Assembly (NCBI RefSeq): GCF_018326005.1
Contig: NZ_AP021903.1
Coordinates: 682,001 to 746,000 of the forward strand
Reading direction: 5' to 3'
Length of the DNA: 64,000 nucleotides
From: Pseudomonas sp. Seg1
GTDB taxonomy: Bacteria; Pseudomonadota; Gammaproteobacteria; Pseudomonadales; Pseudomonadaceae
Position numbers and translations under genes: made by a program. This document shows, in pieces, positions 9,681-18,871 of the stretch; the stretch's first letter is position 1; every line of letters begins with the position of its first letter. Below the pieces are notes generated by a model that worked only from the letters and a program-made list of their open reading frames with translations, did not search any database and was not told the origin of the DNA.

Positions 9681-12167
9681 ATGCCTGACCTGCTAGACCG
9701 CTACCCGCTGACGGCGGGCACTTATCACGAACTGCTTGATAGCAGTGGTGCGGTGCGTCCGCATTGGCAACGGCTGTTCGATCAATTGCAGCGCAGCACA
9801 CCCGCTCAACTGGTGCAGCGTCAGGCGTTGCTGGCGCGGCAGATTCAGGAAAACGGCGTCACGTACAACGTCTATGCCGACCCCAAAGGTGCAGATCGCC
9901 CGTGGGAGCTGGATCTGCTGCCCCATGTGATTGCGGCGGATGAGTGGCAGCAACTGTCGGCCGGGATTGCCCAGCGGGCGCGGTTGCTCAATGCCGTGCT
10001 GGCCGATCTGTACGGGCCGCAACGCTTGATCAGCGAAGGCCTGCTGCCGGCGGAACTGGTCTTCGGGCACAACAATTTTCTCTGGCCCTGTCAGGGCATC
10101 GCGCCGCCGGAAGGAGCGTTTCTGCATCTATACGCGGTCGATTTGGCGCGCACGCCGGACGGGCGCTGGTGGGTCACCGCAGATCGCACGCAAGCGCCGT
10201 CGGGTGCGGGCTATGCGCTGGAAAACCGCACCATCGTCTCCCGCGCCTTCCCCGAGTTGTACCGTGATCTGAAAGTGCAGCATCTGGCGGGGTTCTTTCG
10301 CACCTTGCAGGAAACCCTGGTCCGGCAGGCGCCCTGCGACGATGACGCGCCGCTGGTGGTATTGCTCACGCCGGGACGATTCAACGAAAGCTATTTCGAA
10401 CATCTTTATCTGGCGCGCCAGCTCGGCTATCCGCTGGTAGAGGGCGGCGACCTCACGGTGCGCGATGCCACGGTGTACCTGAAAACCCTCAGCGGCCTGC
10501 GCCGGGTACACGCAATCATGCGCCGGCTCGATGACGACTTCTGCGATCCGCTGGAGTTGCGCACGGACTCTGCGCTGGGCGTTCCCGGCTTGCTTGAGGC
10601 GGTACGCCAGGGACGGGTGCTGGTCGCCAACGCGCTCGGCAGCGGTGTGCTCGAGTCGCCGGGTTTGCTCGGCTTTCTGCCCAGGATCAACCAATTCCTG
10701 TTCGGCGAAGAACTTATCCTGCCGTCCATTGCGACCTGGTGGTGTGGCGAGGCGCCAGTATTGGCCCAGGCGCTGGAAAAACTGCCTGAGCTATTGATCA
10801 AACCGGCGTTTCCCTCACAAAGTTTCGCACCGGTATTTGGCCGTGATCTGAGTGAAAAACAGCGCCAGTCCCTCGCCGAGCGCATGCAGGCGCGACCTTA
10901 TGCATATGTAGCGCAAGAACTGGCCCAGCTGTCGCAGGCGCCGATCTGGCAGGCCGAGGACGGACAGCTGCAACCGCGAGCCATCGGCATGCGTGTTTAC
11001 GCGACAGCCAGTCAAGAAGGTTATCGAGTGCTGCCCGGTGGTTTGACCCGCGTGGCTGCCGAGGCGGATGCCGAAGTGGTGTCGATGCAGCGCGGCGGCG
11101 CGAGCAAGGACACGTGGGTGCTGGGTGATCGACCGCCCAGTGGCGAGCAATGGAAAACCCAACGCAATGTCGGCGTGCACGATCTGGTGCGCCGCGATCC
11201 CTATTTGCCATCGCGAGTGGTGGAAAACCTGTTCTGGTTCGGGCGTTATTGCGAGCGTTGCGATGACAGTGCGCGACTGCTGCGGATCATGCTCGCACGC
11301 TATGTCGATGGCGACGATCCGCAAGCCTTGCAGGCGGCTGTCGAACTGGGCGAGCGCCTGATGCTGCTGCCGGAGGAGGGCGAGTTGCCGGAGCGATTGC
11401 TGGCGGCGTTGCTGGGCGAGGACTGGTCATTCAGCCTGCGCTCCAACCTGCAACGCTTGCAGTGGGCGGCCTCGCAGGTGCGCGGCAAGCTCTCGCGGGA
11501 GAACTGGCAGGCGTTGGTCGAATTGCAGCGCGAAGCGATGGAGCTGGACACCGACGAGCCGGACTTCGGCGAACTGCTGGATTTTCTCAACCGTCTGGTG
11601 ATGTCGCTGGCGGCGCTATCGGGTTTCGCGCTCGACGACATGACCCGCGACGAAGGCTGGCGCTTCCTGATGATCGGTCGGCGCATCGAGCGCCTGCAGT
11701 TTCTCAGCAGCAGTCTGGCGGCGTTCCTGCGCGGGGCCGGGGCGTTTGATCAGGCAGGTCTTGAATGGCTGCTGGAGTTGGGCAACAGCAGCATCACCTA
11801 CCGTTCCCGTTATCTGGCTGTGGCTCAATTAATTCCGGTGCTCGACCTGTTGCTGCTCGATGAACAGAACCCGCATGCGGTGCTGTTCCAGTTGAAACTG
11901 GTGACCCGCACCTTGAAGCGCTTGAACGATGATTTCGGCGTGCCACGGGAAACCGGATTGCCGCAACTGGTCGAGCGTCTGGCGCGATTTGATCTGGCCT
12001 GTCTGGAGAATCCGTTGTTCGGCGCGTCCAGCGTTCGTGCGGCGCTTGATGGCCTGGCGGATCTGCTTCAAGACATTGCCGATGCCAGCGGACAGGTGTC
12101 GGATCGCCTGGCCCTGCGCCATTTCGCCCACGTCGATGATGTCAGTCAGCGTACGGTGTCCGTCTGA
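9681..12167 (+). CDS. Circularly permuted ATP-grasp / alpha-E domain fusion protein
   Basis: 828 residues from the ATG at 9681 (MPDLLDRYPL); a TTG 21 bases upstream is less likely. Residues 1 to about 490 form the circularly permuted ATP-grasp type 2 region (formerly DUF404/DUF407), with stretches such as ENGVTYNVYADP, VFGHNNFLWPCQGI and VVLLTPGRFNESYFEHLYLA. From about 505 the helical alpha-E domain (formerly DUF403) begins with DPYLPSRVVENLFWFGRYCER. In many bacteria these are separate adjacent genes; here they are fused. ATP-grasp enzymes ligate a carboxylate to an amine through an acyl phosphate, so this is probably the ligase of the block. Its stop overlaps the next start by one base (TGATG), giving translational coupling. 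The substrate is unknown. Confidence 0.92.
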   Translation: MPDLLDRYPLTAGTYHELLDSSGAVRPHWQRLFDQLQRSTPAQLVQRQALLARQIQENGVTYNVYADPKGADRPWELDLLPHVIAADEWQQLSAGIAQRARLLNAVLADLYGPQRLISEGLLPAELVFGHNNFLWPCQGIAPPEGAFLHLYAVDLARTPDGRWWVTADRTQAPSGAGYALENRTIVSRAFPELYRDLKVQHLAGFFRTLQETLVRQAPCDDDAPLVVLLTPGRFNESYFEHLYLARQLGYPLVEGGDLTVRDATVYLKTLSGLRRVHAIMRRLDDDFCDPLELRTDSALGVPGLLEAVRQGRVLVANALGSGVLESPGLLGFLPRINQFLFGEELILPSIATWWCGEAPVLAQALEKLPELLIKPAFPSQSFAPVFGRDLSEKQRQSLAERMQARPYAYVAQELAQLSQAPIWQAEDGQLQPRAIGMRVYATASQEGYRVLPGGLTRVAAEADAEVVSMQRGGASKDTWVLGDRPPSGEQWKTQRNVGVHDLVRRDPYLPSRVVENLFWFGRYCERCDDSARLLRIMLARYVDGDDPQALQAAVELGERLMLLPEEGELPERLLAALLGEDWSFSLRSNLQRLQWAASQVRGKLSRENWQALVELQREAMELDTDEPDFGELLDFLNRLVMSLAALSGFALDDMTRDEGWRFLMIGRRIERLQFLSSSLAAFLRGAGAFDQAGLEWLLELGNSSITYRSRYLAVAQLIPVLDLLLLDEQNPHAVLFQLKLVTRTLKRLNDDFGVPRETGLPQLVERLARFDLACLENPLFGASSVRAALDGLADLLQDIADASGQVSDRLALRHFAHVDDVSQRTVSV

Positions 12168-13060
12168 TGAACGCGCATTACCAGATCTTTCACGACACCT
12201 GTTATCACTACGACAGCCCGGTTTCCCTGGCGCAGCAATTGGCGCACCTGTGGCCGCGCGAGTGCAGCTGGCAGCGCTGCACCGAGCAGCAATTGCTGAT
12301 CAGCCCGGAGCCGACGGCTCGGCGTGATGAGCTGGATGTGTTCGGCAATCCGCTGACCCGGCTGGCGTTCGAGCGACCGCATGATGAGTTGCAGGTCAAT
12401 GCTCGCCTTACCGTCGAAGTGCTGGCGCGGCCGGCGCTGGATTTCACTCAGTCGCCAGCGTGGGAGCTGACGCGCAATGCGCTGACCTACAGCAGCCAGC
12501 CGTTGTCTGCCGAGTTGCTTGAGGCGTGCCGCTACCGTTTTCAGTCACCGTACGTGCATTTGAAACGCAGCTTCGTCGAGTTTTCGCAGAGTTGTTTTCC
12601 ACCGGGCCAGCCCTTGATGCTGGGCGTGCAGGCGTTGATGCAGAAGATCTTCAGCGAATTCACTTTTGATGCCGAAGCGACCCAGGTGGCAACGCCACTT
12701 GTGGAAGTGCTGGAGCGGCGCCGTGGTGTCTGTCAGGACTTCGCCCACCTGATGCTGGCCTGTGTGCGTTCGCGAGGGTTGGCGGCGCGTTACATCAGCG
12801 GGTATTTGCTCACGCAGCCACCACCGGGGCAGCCACGGCTGATTGGTGCCGATGCGTCGCATGCGTGGGTTTCGGTGTTTTGCCCGGTACTGGGCTGGGT
12901 GGATTTTGATCCGACCAATAACGTGCGGCCTGCGCTGGAGCACATCACATTGGCGTGGGGGCGGGATTTTTCCGATGTGTCGCCGTTGCGTGGGGTGATA
13001 CTCGGTGGCGGCAGCCACGATCCCGAGGTCCGCGTTACGGTAATGCCATTGAATGAGTGA
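12167..13060 (+). CDS. Transglutaminase-like cysteine peptidase family protein
   Basis: 297 residues. An N-terminal transglutaminase beta region (YQIFHDTCYHYDSPVSLAQQ) is followed by the core with Cys189 (RRGVCQDFAHLML), His232 (ASHAWVSVF) and Asp248 (WVDFDPTNN), so the catalytic triad is complete. There is no signal peptide. It starts inside the stop codon of the ATP-grasp/alpha-E gene and is clearly cotranscribed with it. Family members act as proteases, amidases or amide-forming enzymes; in this block it may trim or transfer the product of the ligases. It differs from the larger first transglutaminase of the cluster in lacking the DUF2126 part. Confidence 0.9.
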   Translation: MNAHYQIFHDTCYHYDSPVSLAQQLAHLWPRECSWQRCTEQQLLISPEPTARRDELDVFGNPLTRLAFERPHDELQVNARLTVEVLARPALDFTQSPAWELTRNALTYSSQPLSAELLEACRYRFQSPYVHLKRSFVEFSQSCFPPGQPLMLGVQALMQKIFSEFTFDAEATQVATPLVEVLERRRGVCQDFAHLMLACVRSRGLAARYISGYLLTQPPPGQPRLIGADASHAWVSVFCPVLGWVDFDPTNNVRPALEHITLAWGRDFSDVSPLRGVILGGGSHDPEVRVTVMPLNE

Positions 13061-13070
13061 TAACGAATTC

Positions 13071-13160
13071 TGTGGGAGCGGGCTTGCCCGCGATGATGGA
13101 GTATCTGTGACGACTTTGTTGGATGTGCCGCAGCCATCGCGGGCAAGCCCGCTCCCACAG
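13071..13160. repeat. REP pair, class A (GC-rich variant)
   Basis: Inverted copies of TGTGGGAGCGGGCTTGCCCG and its complement, separated by about 35 bp, directly after the amidoligase block. The rest of the gap to 13268 shows nothing recognisable. Confidence 0.9.
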
Positions 13161-13268
13161 GGTTTCGTATCGAATTCTGAGGAGTGAAGGCTGTGAGGGC
13201 CGGCAGTCGAGCCGCCAGCCCCGTCACAAATCCGCTGGGTCTGATTCGATGATCAAACCCGGTGGGGC

Positions 13269-13457
13269 TCAGGCGTCAGGCGCCTGATCTTTCGGTGTTT
13301 CGGTTGCATCAACATCATCTTCTGTTGCCACTTCACCCTCAGGGTTCAGTGCTGCTTCTTCAGCGGTTTGTTTCTTGCGCTGAAGCTTTTCCTCTTTCTT
13401 CTGCTCCTTTGCCAGGTCTCGTTGACGTTTGGCGAAGGAATAATTGGGTTTGGCCAT
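13269..13457 (-). CDS. Small highly charged protein of unknown function
   Basis: 62 residues. The first half is strongly basic and probably helical (MAKPNYSFAKRQRDLAKEQ, then KKEEKLQRKKQ); the second half is acidic (EGEVATEDDVDATET). No cysteine, signal peptide or membrane segment is present. Rev-strand sequence before the ATG contains AGGAT. Small proteins with this basic-then-acidic pattern are conserved in Pseudomonas without an assigned role; a nucleic-acid contact by the basic half is possible but not shown. It lies downstream of, and in the same direction as, the LOG-family gene, with a 67-bp gap. Confidence 0.7.
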   Translation of the reverse strand: MAKPNYSFAKRQRDLAKEQKKEEKLQRKKQTAEEAALNPEGEVATEDDVDATETPKDQAPDA

Positions 13458-13524
13458 GGGCGATCCTCTAGGTCGAAGGTGAGGTTGAGCGGCGCGTATT
13501 CTGCCCTGTATCGGTGCCCGACGG

Positions 13525-14112
13525 TTAGCCGGGTTTCTGATCGACCCACTTGGGTGTGACGGTCGGTTGCCAGTTATCCAGAGACTCGAGCAGTGTTTGC
13601 GGCGATTCGCTCACTTGCAGCATGTCACGGTGTGGCGCGCGAACGAAGCCTTCGCCGACGATATGGTCAAGAAAAGCAGTGAGTTTGCTGTAGAAACCGT
13701 TCACTTCCAGCAAGCCCAGCGGCTTGCCGTGGTAGCCGAGTTGGCCCCAGGTCCAGACTTCGAACAGTTCTTCCAGCGTGCCAAGGCCGCCTGGCAGAGC
13801 GATAAAGGCGTCACTGAGTTCGGCCATGCGTGCCTTGCGGGCGTGCATGCCGTCGACGACTTCCAGACGCGTCAGGCTTTTGTGGCTGATTTCCTTGTCC
13901 ATCAGGCTCTGCGGAATGATGCCGATCACTTCACCGCCAGCGGCCAGCGCGGCGTCGGCGACAATCCCCATCAAGCCGACAGCGCCACCGCCGTAAACCA
14001 GCGTCAGCTTGCGCTCGGCGAGGGCCTTGCCAAGGGCAACAGCAGCTTCGGTATAAGCCGGAACAGTGCCAGCGTTGGCACCACAAAATACACACACGGA
14101 TTTCAGAGACAT
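13525..14112 (-). CDS. LOG family protein (nucleotide 5'-monophosphate phosphoribohydrolase type)
   Basis: 195 residues from the ATG at 14112, which has CAGGAGAAAGGC before it; an upstream in-frame extension is rejected because it has no family resemblance. It holds the family signature PGGLGTLEE at 107-115 and the nucleotide-binding start [13 protein letters not shown] proteins cleave the N-glycosidic bond of nucleoside 5'-monophosphates, releasing free base and ribose 5-phosphate; the plant and actinobacterial enzymes release cytokinins. In Pseudomonas the physiological substrate is not settled. P. aeruginosa has a similar gene beside azu, as here (divergent). Confidence 0.9.
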   Translation of the reverse strand: MSLKSVCVFCGANAGTVPAYTEAAVALGKALAERKLTLVYGGGAVGLMGIVADAALAAGGEVIGIIPQSLMDKEISHKSLTRLEVVDGMHARKARMAELSDAFIALPGGLGTLEELFEVWTWGQLGYHGKPLGLLEVNGFYSKLTAFLDHIVGEGFVRAPHRDMLQVSESPQTLLESLDNWQPTVTPKWVDQKPG

Positions 14113-14170
14113 GCCTTTCTCCTGGGTCAATCCGTCACAGGGTACTGGCTGGCACGCCTTGATCCAAGGT

Positions 14171-14260
14171 CTAGACTTCGCGTTCCGGCGATTCAAAGGT
14201 ACCGCTGGCGCCACAGGCGTAGGCGGCAAGCAAACTGCACAACAGACCGTTAAAGAACAT
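14171..14260 (-). CDS. Possible 29-residue hydrophobic peptide
   Basis: An ATG at 14260 opens a 30-codon frame reading [20 protein letters not shown] followed by nine polar residues and TAG. GGAG lies eight bases before the ATG. The N-terminal half is hydrophobic with two cysteines (8 and 16), as in a very short membrane or lipoprotein-like peptide. It ends 58 bases before the LOG gene on the same strand, so it would be the first cistron of that transcript. There is no homology support, so it may be chance. Confidence 0.35.
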   Translation of the reverse strand: MFFNGLLCSLLAAYACGASGTFESPEREV

Positions 14261-14366
14261 GACAGGCACTCCGTCTCAGTAGATGCGCCGATCATAGTGC
14301 TGGCCGGAGAATCTGGCCGTTAGATTGTGTCGATGAGTGTCATAGCCTGAAAGTTGTATACAATTT

Positions 14367-14380
14367 TTGACTCAAGTCAT
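14367..14380 (+). promoter_or_regulatory. Anr/Fnr-type box before azurin gene
   Basis: TTGACTCAAGTCAT matches the Anr/Fnr consensus TTGAY-N4-RTCAA at nine of ten fixed positions. It sits about 73 bases before the azurin ATG. Azurin expression is known to depend on Anr in P. aeruginosa, so an oxygen-responsive promoter here is reasonable. Confidence 0.6.
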
Positions 14381-14452
14381 AGGAACTTGCGAAGATTTCA
14401 GGCAGTCTTTCAACCATTCGTGATTTTGTTAACCCTGCCTTGGAGATTCACC

Positions 14453-14899
14453 ATGTTTTCCAAAGTTGTTGCGGTATCCCTGCTGGCGCTGGCCAGCAGC
14501 CAATTGATGGCTGCCGAGTGCAAAACCACCGTTGACTCCACCGATCAGATGTCCTTCAACACCAAGGAAATCGTGATCGACAAGAGCTGCAAGACTTTCA
14601 CCGTCGAGCTGACCCACTCCGGCAGCCTGCCGAAGAACGTCATGGGGCATAACCTGGTGATCAGCAAAGAAGCTGACATGCAGCCTATCGCTACCGATGG
14701 CCTGGCTGCCGGGATCGACAAGAACTACCTGAAGGACGGTGATGCTCGCGTCATCGCGCATACCAAGATCATCGGCGCGAAGGAAACCGATTCGCTGACC
14801 TTTGATGTATCGAAGCTCGATGCCAACGAAAAATATGGTTTCTTCTGCTCCTTCCCTGGCCACATTTCGATGATGAAAGGCACTGTGACCCTGAAGTAA
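14453..14899 (+). CDS. azu: Azurin (periplasmic blue copper protein)
   Basis: 148-residue precursor. The ATG at 14453 gives a classic signal peptide ([20 protein letters not shown]) with cleavage before AECKTT. The mature protein has the copper ligands His46 (VMGHN), and Cys112, His117 and Met121 in [14 protein letters not shown], plus the Cys3-Cys26 disulphide pair. Azurin passes single electrons in the periplasm between cytochromes and partner enzymes, in denitrification and stress settings. The gene is monocistronic, preceded by an Anr-like box and closed by a strong terminator. It is divergent from the LOG gene. Confidence 0.97.
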   Translation: MFSKVVAVSLLALASSQLMAAECKTTVDSTDQMSFNTKEIVIDKSCKTFTVELTHSGSLPKNVMGHNLVISKEADMQPIATDGLAAGIDKNYLKDGDARVIAHTKIIGAKETDSLTFDVSKLDANEKYGFFCSFPGHISMMKGTVTLK

Positions 14900-14922
14900 T
14901 TCAGGGGGCAGCTTTCACTGGA

Positions 14923-14958
14923 AACGCCGTTGCGGCATGGTCGCAGCGGCGTTTTTTT
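14923..14958 (+). terminator. Rho-independent terminator of azu
   Basis: Stem AACGCCG/CGGCGTT with an inner TGCG/CGCA pair, followed by seven T residues, 24 bases after the azurin stop. Confidence 0.9.
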
Positions 14959-15100
14959 GCATCTGATTTGGAGTGTTTTTTTGCCTTGGTTTCTCGGAGA
15001 CCGTTGGTCGGAAAAACGTACCACCCTGTAATTTCTGACAGTAGACGAGTTACGCGAAACGAAGCTGAATGAGGTTTCATTTTTCGCGAAAAGGAACTTC

Positions 15101-16537
15101 ATGATGCGCAGTCAAGAAAATCAGACGACGATCGATAGGGTGGAGGATACGAACGAACGACTCCTGGAGTCTGGCGCTGACACTACCGACGCATTATTGA
15201 CGATATTCGGCAGGGGGCAACCTTTTGATCAGATCCATATCAAGGATGAAGGGCGCCTGCTTGATACGGTTTCAGCTGACGACTTGGGAAACTGGAAAGC
15301 CAGACCCTTTGCAAACGAAGTGAAGATGTATTTTCTCACTGCAACAGGTGGCGATGGTCTACCGTCGGATGATTGGAGGATCAATATGAAGGCCCCCAGT
15401 CCGGTCTTCATTGACGTTGTCAGAGATTCCAAAGGGGAAATTCTACAAAATGGCACTACTTACGAAACTCAAGTAACCGTGACCGGGCGAGCGTCTCCTT
15501 TTATTTCCGTCCGTGTAGGATCGACTGTAGGAGGCGTCTACAGCGTGCATGTGATTGCAACGCAATCGGGTACCTGGATCGCGGAACTGGTGAATCTCAA
15601 GCCCACTTTGCATGCTATTCAAGCGAAGACGGATGATTTGACGTTCCCTTCGGAACAACGGGTTTTCACGGTCAATCCGAGAGTGGATCTGGGGATAGAT
15701 CAAATCAGGGACTCTCTGCGACCTATTGAAAATGGTGGTAGTACGTATGACCCCGAACTGCAATTGTTCGGCTGGTTTTCCCGCGGGGCAGGCAAATTAG
15801 ATCTTTATGATGGTGAACAGCTCGTTTTCAGCGGCCTCGACATTCGTGAAGGGCGGTGGCAGACGCCTGCCCACACGTTTGCAGAAAAGGAATATGACTT
15901 CATTGTAAAGACGCCGGACGGGGAGCAGCAGTCGGTTGCGTGGCGTATTACCGTGAAACCGGCATTGCTGCTAACTATCGACAGCATAAGAGACAGCCAG
16001 GGTGAAATTGCTGACGGCGGTGAAACGGGGGAGTTGCAACTGCAACTTCGTGGCAGAGCACCCGAAAATACGTTGGGACTGAAAATTTATGCCGGTGATG
16101 ATTATCTGACTGATGCAACGGTTCTCGATAACGGGAACTGGACTGCCAGCGTTTCACTGTCAGAGATCAAGGATTATGTGTTCTTTGCAAAAGCGTCAGA
16201 TTCCGAGCAGCGTTCCAACGCTTGGAAAGTCCAGGTCCGAGAAAAGACCAAGCTCTTTATACAATCAGTCAGGGGCGATGATCTGGTTCCTATTGGAAAC
16301 CCGGGTGAGACTCGGTTCACTACTTTGAAGCTGATAGGTCGAGCAGAGCGGGGAGAGCACGGTTACATCGTTGATGGTTCCGTCAGCCCTCCACAAGATC
16401 TATTTCCGTTCCAGGCCGACAAAAACAACGACTGGGAGGTCAATATTCCTCATCTGGAGCGTCGAGAATATCGCTTCATTGCGAGGTCCACGGCGGACCG
16501 TGAGTCCGAATCATGGGTTGTCAGTATATTGCCGTAA
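15101..16537 (+). CDS. Protein of about five Ig-like repeats, AT-richer than neighbours
   Basis: 478 residues, ATG at 15101 with AAGGAA before it. After a short polar N-terminus the protein is built of about five repeats of 85-95 residues (roughly 12-98, 103-190, 198-288, 290-380, 383-478). Most open with an element like I-x-x-V/I-R-D-S (VVRDSKGEI, QIRDSLRPI, SIRDSQGEI, SVRGDDLVPI), pass a G-x-A/W pattern and end in W-x-V/I (DDWRINMK, AWRITVKP, AWKVQVRE, SWVVSILP). This is the look of bacterial Ig-like beta sandwiches. There is no signal peptide, anchor or enzyme domain. Codon use and base composition are visibly AT-richer than the flanking genes, which suggests horizontal arrival. It may be an adhesin-like or toxin-associated repeat protein; function unknown. 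Confidence 0.75.
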   Translation: MMRSQENQTTIDRVEDTNERLLESGADTTDALLTIFGRGQPFDQIHIKDEGRLLDTVSADDLGNWKARPFANEVKMYFLTATGGDGLPSDDWRINMKAPSPVFIDVVRDSKGEILQNGTTYETQVTVTGRASPFISVRVGSTVGGVYSVHVIATQSGTWIAELVNLKPTLHAIQAKTDDLTFPSEQRVFTVNPRVDLGIDQIRDSLRPIENGGSTYDPELQLFGWFSRGAGKLDLYDGEQLVFSGLDIREGRWQTPAHTFAEKEYDFIVKTPDGEQQSVAWRITVKPALLLTIDSIRDSQGEIADGGETGELQLQLRGRAPENTLGLKIYAGDDYLTDATVLDNGNWTASVSLSEIKDYVFFAKASDSEQRSNAWKVQVREKTKLFIQSVRGDDLVPIGNPGETRFTTLKLIGRAERGEHGYIVDGSVSPPQDLFPFQADKNNDWEVNIPHLERREYRFIARSTADRESESWVVSILP

Positions 16538-16556
16538 TAGCATAAGCCTGTTTGTC

Positions 16557-16588
16557 ACGCGCACCGGGCCGGGAAACCCGATGCGCGT
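16557..16588. other. Strong hairpin between convergent genes
   Basis: CGCGCACCGGG and CCCGATGCGCG pair over 11 bases with one mismatch around an 8-nt loop, exactly between the ends of the convergent Ig-like repeat gene and nadE. It has no T-run. It could stop or stabilise transcripts from either side. Confidence 0.45.
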
Positions 16589-16594
16589 TGCCAA

Positions 16595-17422
16595 TCAAGG
16601 CGCGAACGGCATCACGCGTTTGTGATGGGTCTTGTTGTAGGTCGCGACAATGATGTTGAACGCCTCTTCACGCACCGCCTCGCCATGCAGGAACGCATCG
16701 ATCTCGGCGTAGGTGACGCCGTGCGACGCTTCGTCCGGTTTGCCCGGCGACAGGTCTTCCAGATCCGCCGTCGGGACTTTCTCCACCAGCGATTCCGGTG
16801 CACCAAAGCTGCGTGCAATCGCGCGCACCTGGTTTTTCACCAGACCGCTGAGCGGGGCCAGGTCGCAAGCGCCATCACCGAATTTGGTGAAGAACCCCAT
16901 GACCGCTTCCGCCGCATGATCGGTGCCGATCACCAATCCGTTCGCCGCGCCGGCGATGGTGTATTGGGCGACCATACGCATGCGCGCTTTGGTGTTGCCG
17001 AGCACGAAGTCCACCGACACCGCGTGCTTGCCTTCAAACGCTGCCACTTCACTGGCCAGCGATTTCACCGCCGGGCCGATGTTGACGGTGTGGCGTTCGT
17101 CCGGGGCGATGAAATCCACCGAGGCCTGGGCATCGTGTTCGTCGAACTGGGTTTCATACGGCAGACGCACGGCGATGAATTTGTAGCTGTTGTCACCGGT
17201 CTGGTCGCGCAATTCACGCATTGCGCGCTGGGCCAGCAGGCCGGCGGTCAGCGAGTCGACACCGCCGCTGATGCCCAGCACCAGCGTCTTGAGCCCGGAA
17301 TTGACCAGGCAATCCTGAATAAAGGTAATGCGCCGGGCGACTTCGGCCTGCAGGGCCTTGTAGTCGGCGAACGGCGGTTGCACCTTGAGCTGTTCAGCAA
17401 TCTCACGCTGTACGGCTTGCAT
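16595..17422 (-). CDS. nadE: NH3-dependent NAD+ synthetase
   Basis: 275 residues, the short ammonia-dependent form without a glutaminase domain. The PP-loop SGGVDS is at residues 52-57, and the ATP/deamido-NAD site stretches [19 protein letters not shown] and [15 protein letters not shown] are present. It converts nicotinate adenine dinucleotide, ATP and ammonia to NAD+. It starts four bases after the stop of pncB, so the two last-resort steps of the Preiss-Handler salvage route are cotranscribed. The same pair lies beside azu in P. aeruginosa. Confidence 0.97.
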   Translation of the reverse strand: MQAVQREIAEQLKVQPPFADYKALQAEVARRITFIQDCLVNSGLKTLVLGISGGVDSLTAGLLAQRAMRELRDQTGDNSYKFIAVRLPYETQFDEHDAQASVDFIAPDERHTVNIGPAVKSLASEVAAFEGKHAVSVDFVLGNTKARMRMVAQYTIAGAANGLVIGTDHAAEAVMGFFTKFGDGACDLAPLSGLVKNQVRAIARSFGAPESLVEKVPTADLEDLSPGKPDEASHGVTYAEIDAFLHGEAVREEAFNIIVATYNKTHHKRVMPFAP

Positions 17423-17426
17423 GAAT

Positions 17427-18650
17427 TCACTCCTTGCTAGATAGACTGGAATCGGCAGGAACCTGGAAAACGTGTCGCAAATAGGCGACGAAATTGGGGT
17501 CTTTGCAGTGGGTCTTGCCTGGCTCGTCGGAGATCTTCGCCACCGGTTGGCCGTTGCAGGCGGTCATTTTAAGCACGATGCTCATCGGTTCGACACCCGG
17601 AATGTCGCAGGTGAGGTTGGTGCCGATGCCGAAGCTCACGTTGATCCGACCATGCAGCGCGCGGAAGATTTCCAGCGACCTGGGTAGCGTCAGGCTGTCG
17701 GAGAACACCAGGGTCTTGCTCATCGGGTCGATGCCGAGCTTGTGGTAGTGGGCGATGCATTTTTCGCCCCAGGCCACAGGGTCCCCGGAGTCGTGGCGCA
17801 GGCCATCGAAAAGCTTGGCGAAAAACAGGTCGAAGTCGCCGAGGAAAGCATCCGTGGTGATGCAGTCGGTGAGGGCGATCCCGAGCAGACCCCGGTACTC
17901 ACGCACCCAGCAATCGAGCGCGGCGATCTGGCTATCGATCAATCGCGGGCCGAGTTGCTGGTGGGCCATGATCCATTCATGGGCCATGGTGCCTAGCGGT
18001 TTCATGTCCAGTTCGCGGGACAGGTGCACATTGCTGGTGCCGACGAAACGCCCGGGGAAATCGTGCTTGAGCACGTTCACCACTTCTTCCTGCACACGGT
18101 AGGAAAAACGGCGGCGGGTACCGAAATCGGCGACCTGCAATTGCGCCAGTTCGTCGGCCGAGGCGTTGGCGGTCAGCCAGTCGAACTTGCGATAGAGCTG
18201 TTCACGGGCCTGTTCCAGCACCGTTTCGCGGTAGCGATAGCGGTTGCGCACTTCGCTGACAATCGCCAGCAGCGGCACTTCGTAGAGGATCACATGCAGC
18301 CACGGCCCACGCAGGCGGATGAAAAGCTCGCCGTTCTCGATGCCGGTGTGCAGATAGCGCAGGTTGAAGCGGAACAGTCCGAGAAAGCGCAGGAAATCCG
18401 GTTTGAGGAAACTGATGCGCTCCAGAAAACTCAGTTGATCGGCGCTCAGGCTCAGCTCGGCCAGACGCTCGATCTGATAGCGGATCTCGGCCAGATACGG
18501 GCGCAGATCCTCGCTGTTACGGCAACGAAACTCCCATTCGACTTCGACGTTGGGGTAGTTGTGCAGCACCGCCTGCATCATCGTCAGCTTGTAGAAGTCG
18601 GTGTCGAGCAGGTTCTGCACGATGCGATCGGCAAACACACTCTCGCTCAT
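17427..18650 (-). CDS. pncB: Nicotinate phosphoribosyltransferase
   Basis: 407 residues from the ATG at 18650 ([20 protein letters not shown]); GGAG lies eight bases upstream. Family blocks include [17 protein letters not shown] at the N-terminus, [26 protein letters not shown] and [12 protein letters not shown] near the PRPP site. It makes nicotinate mononucleotide from nicotinate and PRPP with ATP hydrolysis. First gene of the pncB-nadE unit. No obvious operator is seen upstream. Confidence 0.97.
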   Translation of the reverse strand: MSESVFADRIVQNLLDTDFYKLTMMQAVLHNYPNVEVEWEFRCRNSEDLRPYLAEIRYQIERLAELSLSADQLSFLERISFLKPDFLRFLGLFRFNLRYLHTGIENGELFIRLRGPWLHVILYEVPLLAIVSEVRNRYRYRETVLEQAREQLYRKFDWLTANASADELAQLQVADFGTRRRFSYRVQEEVVNVLKHDFPGRFVGTSNVHLSRELDMKPLGTMAHEWIMAHQQLGPRLIDSQIAALDCWVREYRGLLGIALTDCITTDAFLGDFDLFFAKLFDGLRHDSGDPVAWGEKCIAHYHKLGIDPMSKTLVFSDSLTLPRSLEIFRALHGRINVSFGIGTNLTCDIPGVEPMSIVLKMTACNGQPVAKISDEPGKTHCKDPNFVAYLRHVFQVPADSSLSSKE

Positions 18651-18759
18651 AAACGGGTCTCCGGGTGCGCCGCGCGTTGGCGCGGTATCAATCAATGGCG
18701 CTAGTGGCGCATATCAGCGGTGGGAATTGCCAGCGATTTCTGTTCTGGGTCAGGTCAAT

Positions 18760-18861
18760 TGTGGTGAGGGAATTTATCCCCGACCGGCTGCAAAGCAGTC
18801 GTCGCTCTTGAGATTTTGGGGCCGCTGCGCGACCCATCGGGGATAAATCCCCTCGCCACAG
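18760..18861. repeat. Palindromic repeat pair, class B
   Basis: Degenerate left copy GTGGTGAGGGAATTTATCCC and good right copy CGGGGATAAATCCCCTCGCC in inverted orientation around about 50 bp, in the gap between the LysR gene and pncB. Better-preserved copies lie near 31170 and 62919. Confidence 0.85.
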
Positions 18862-18871
18862 GGGGCGGGTT

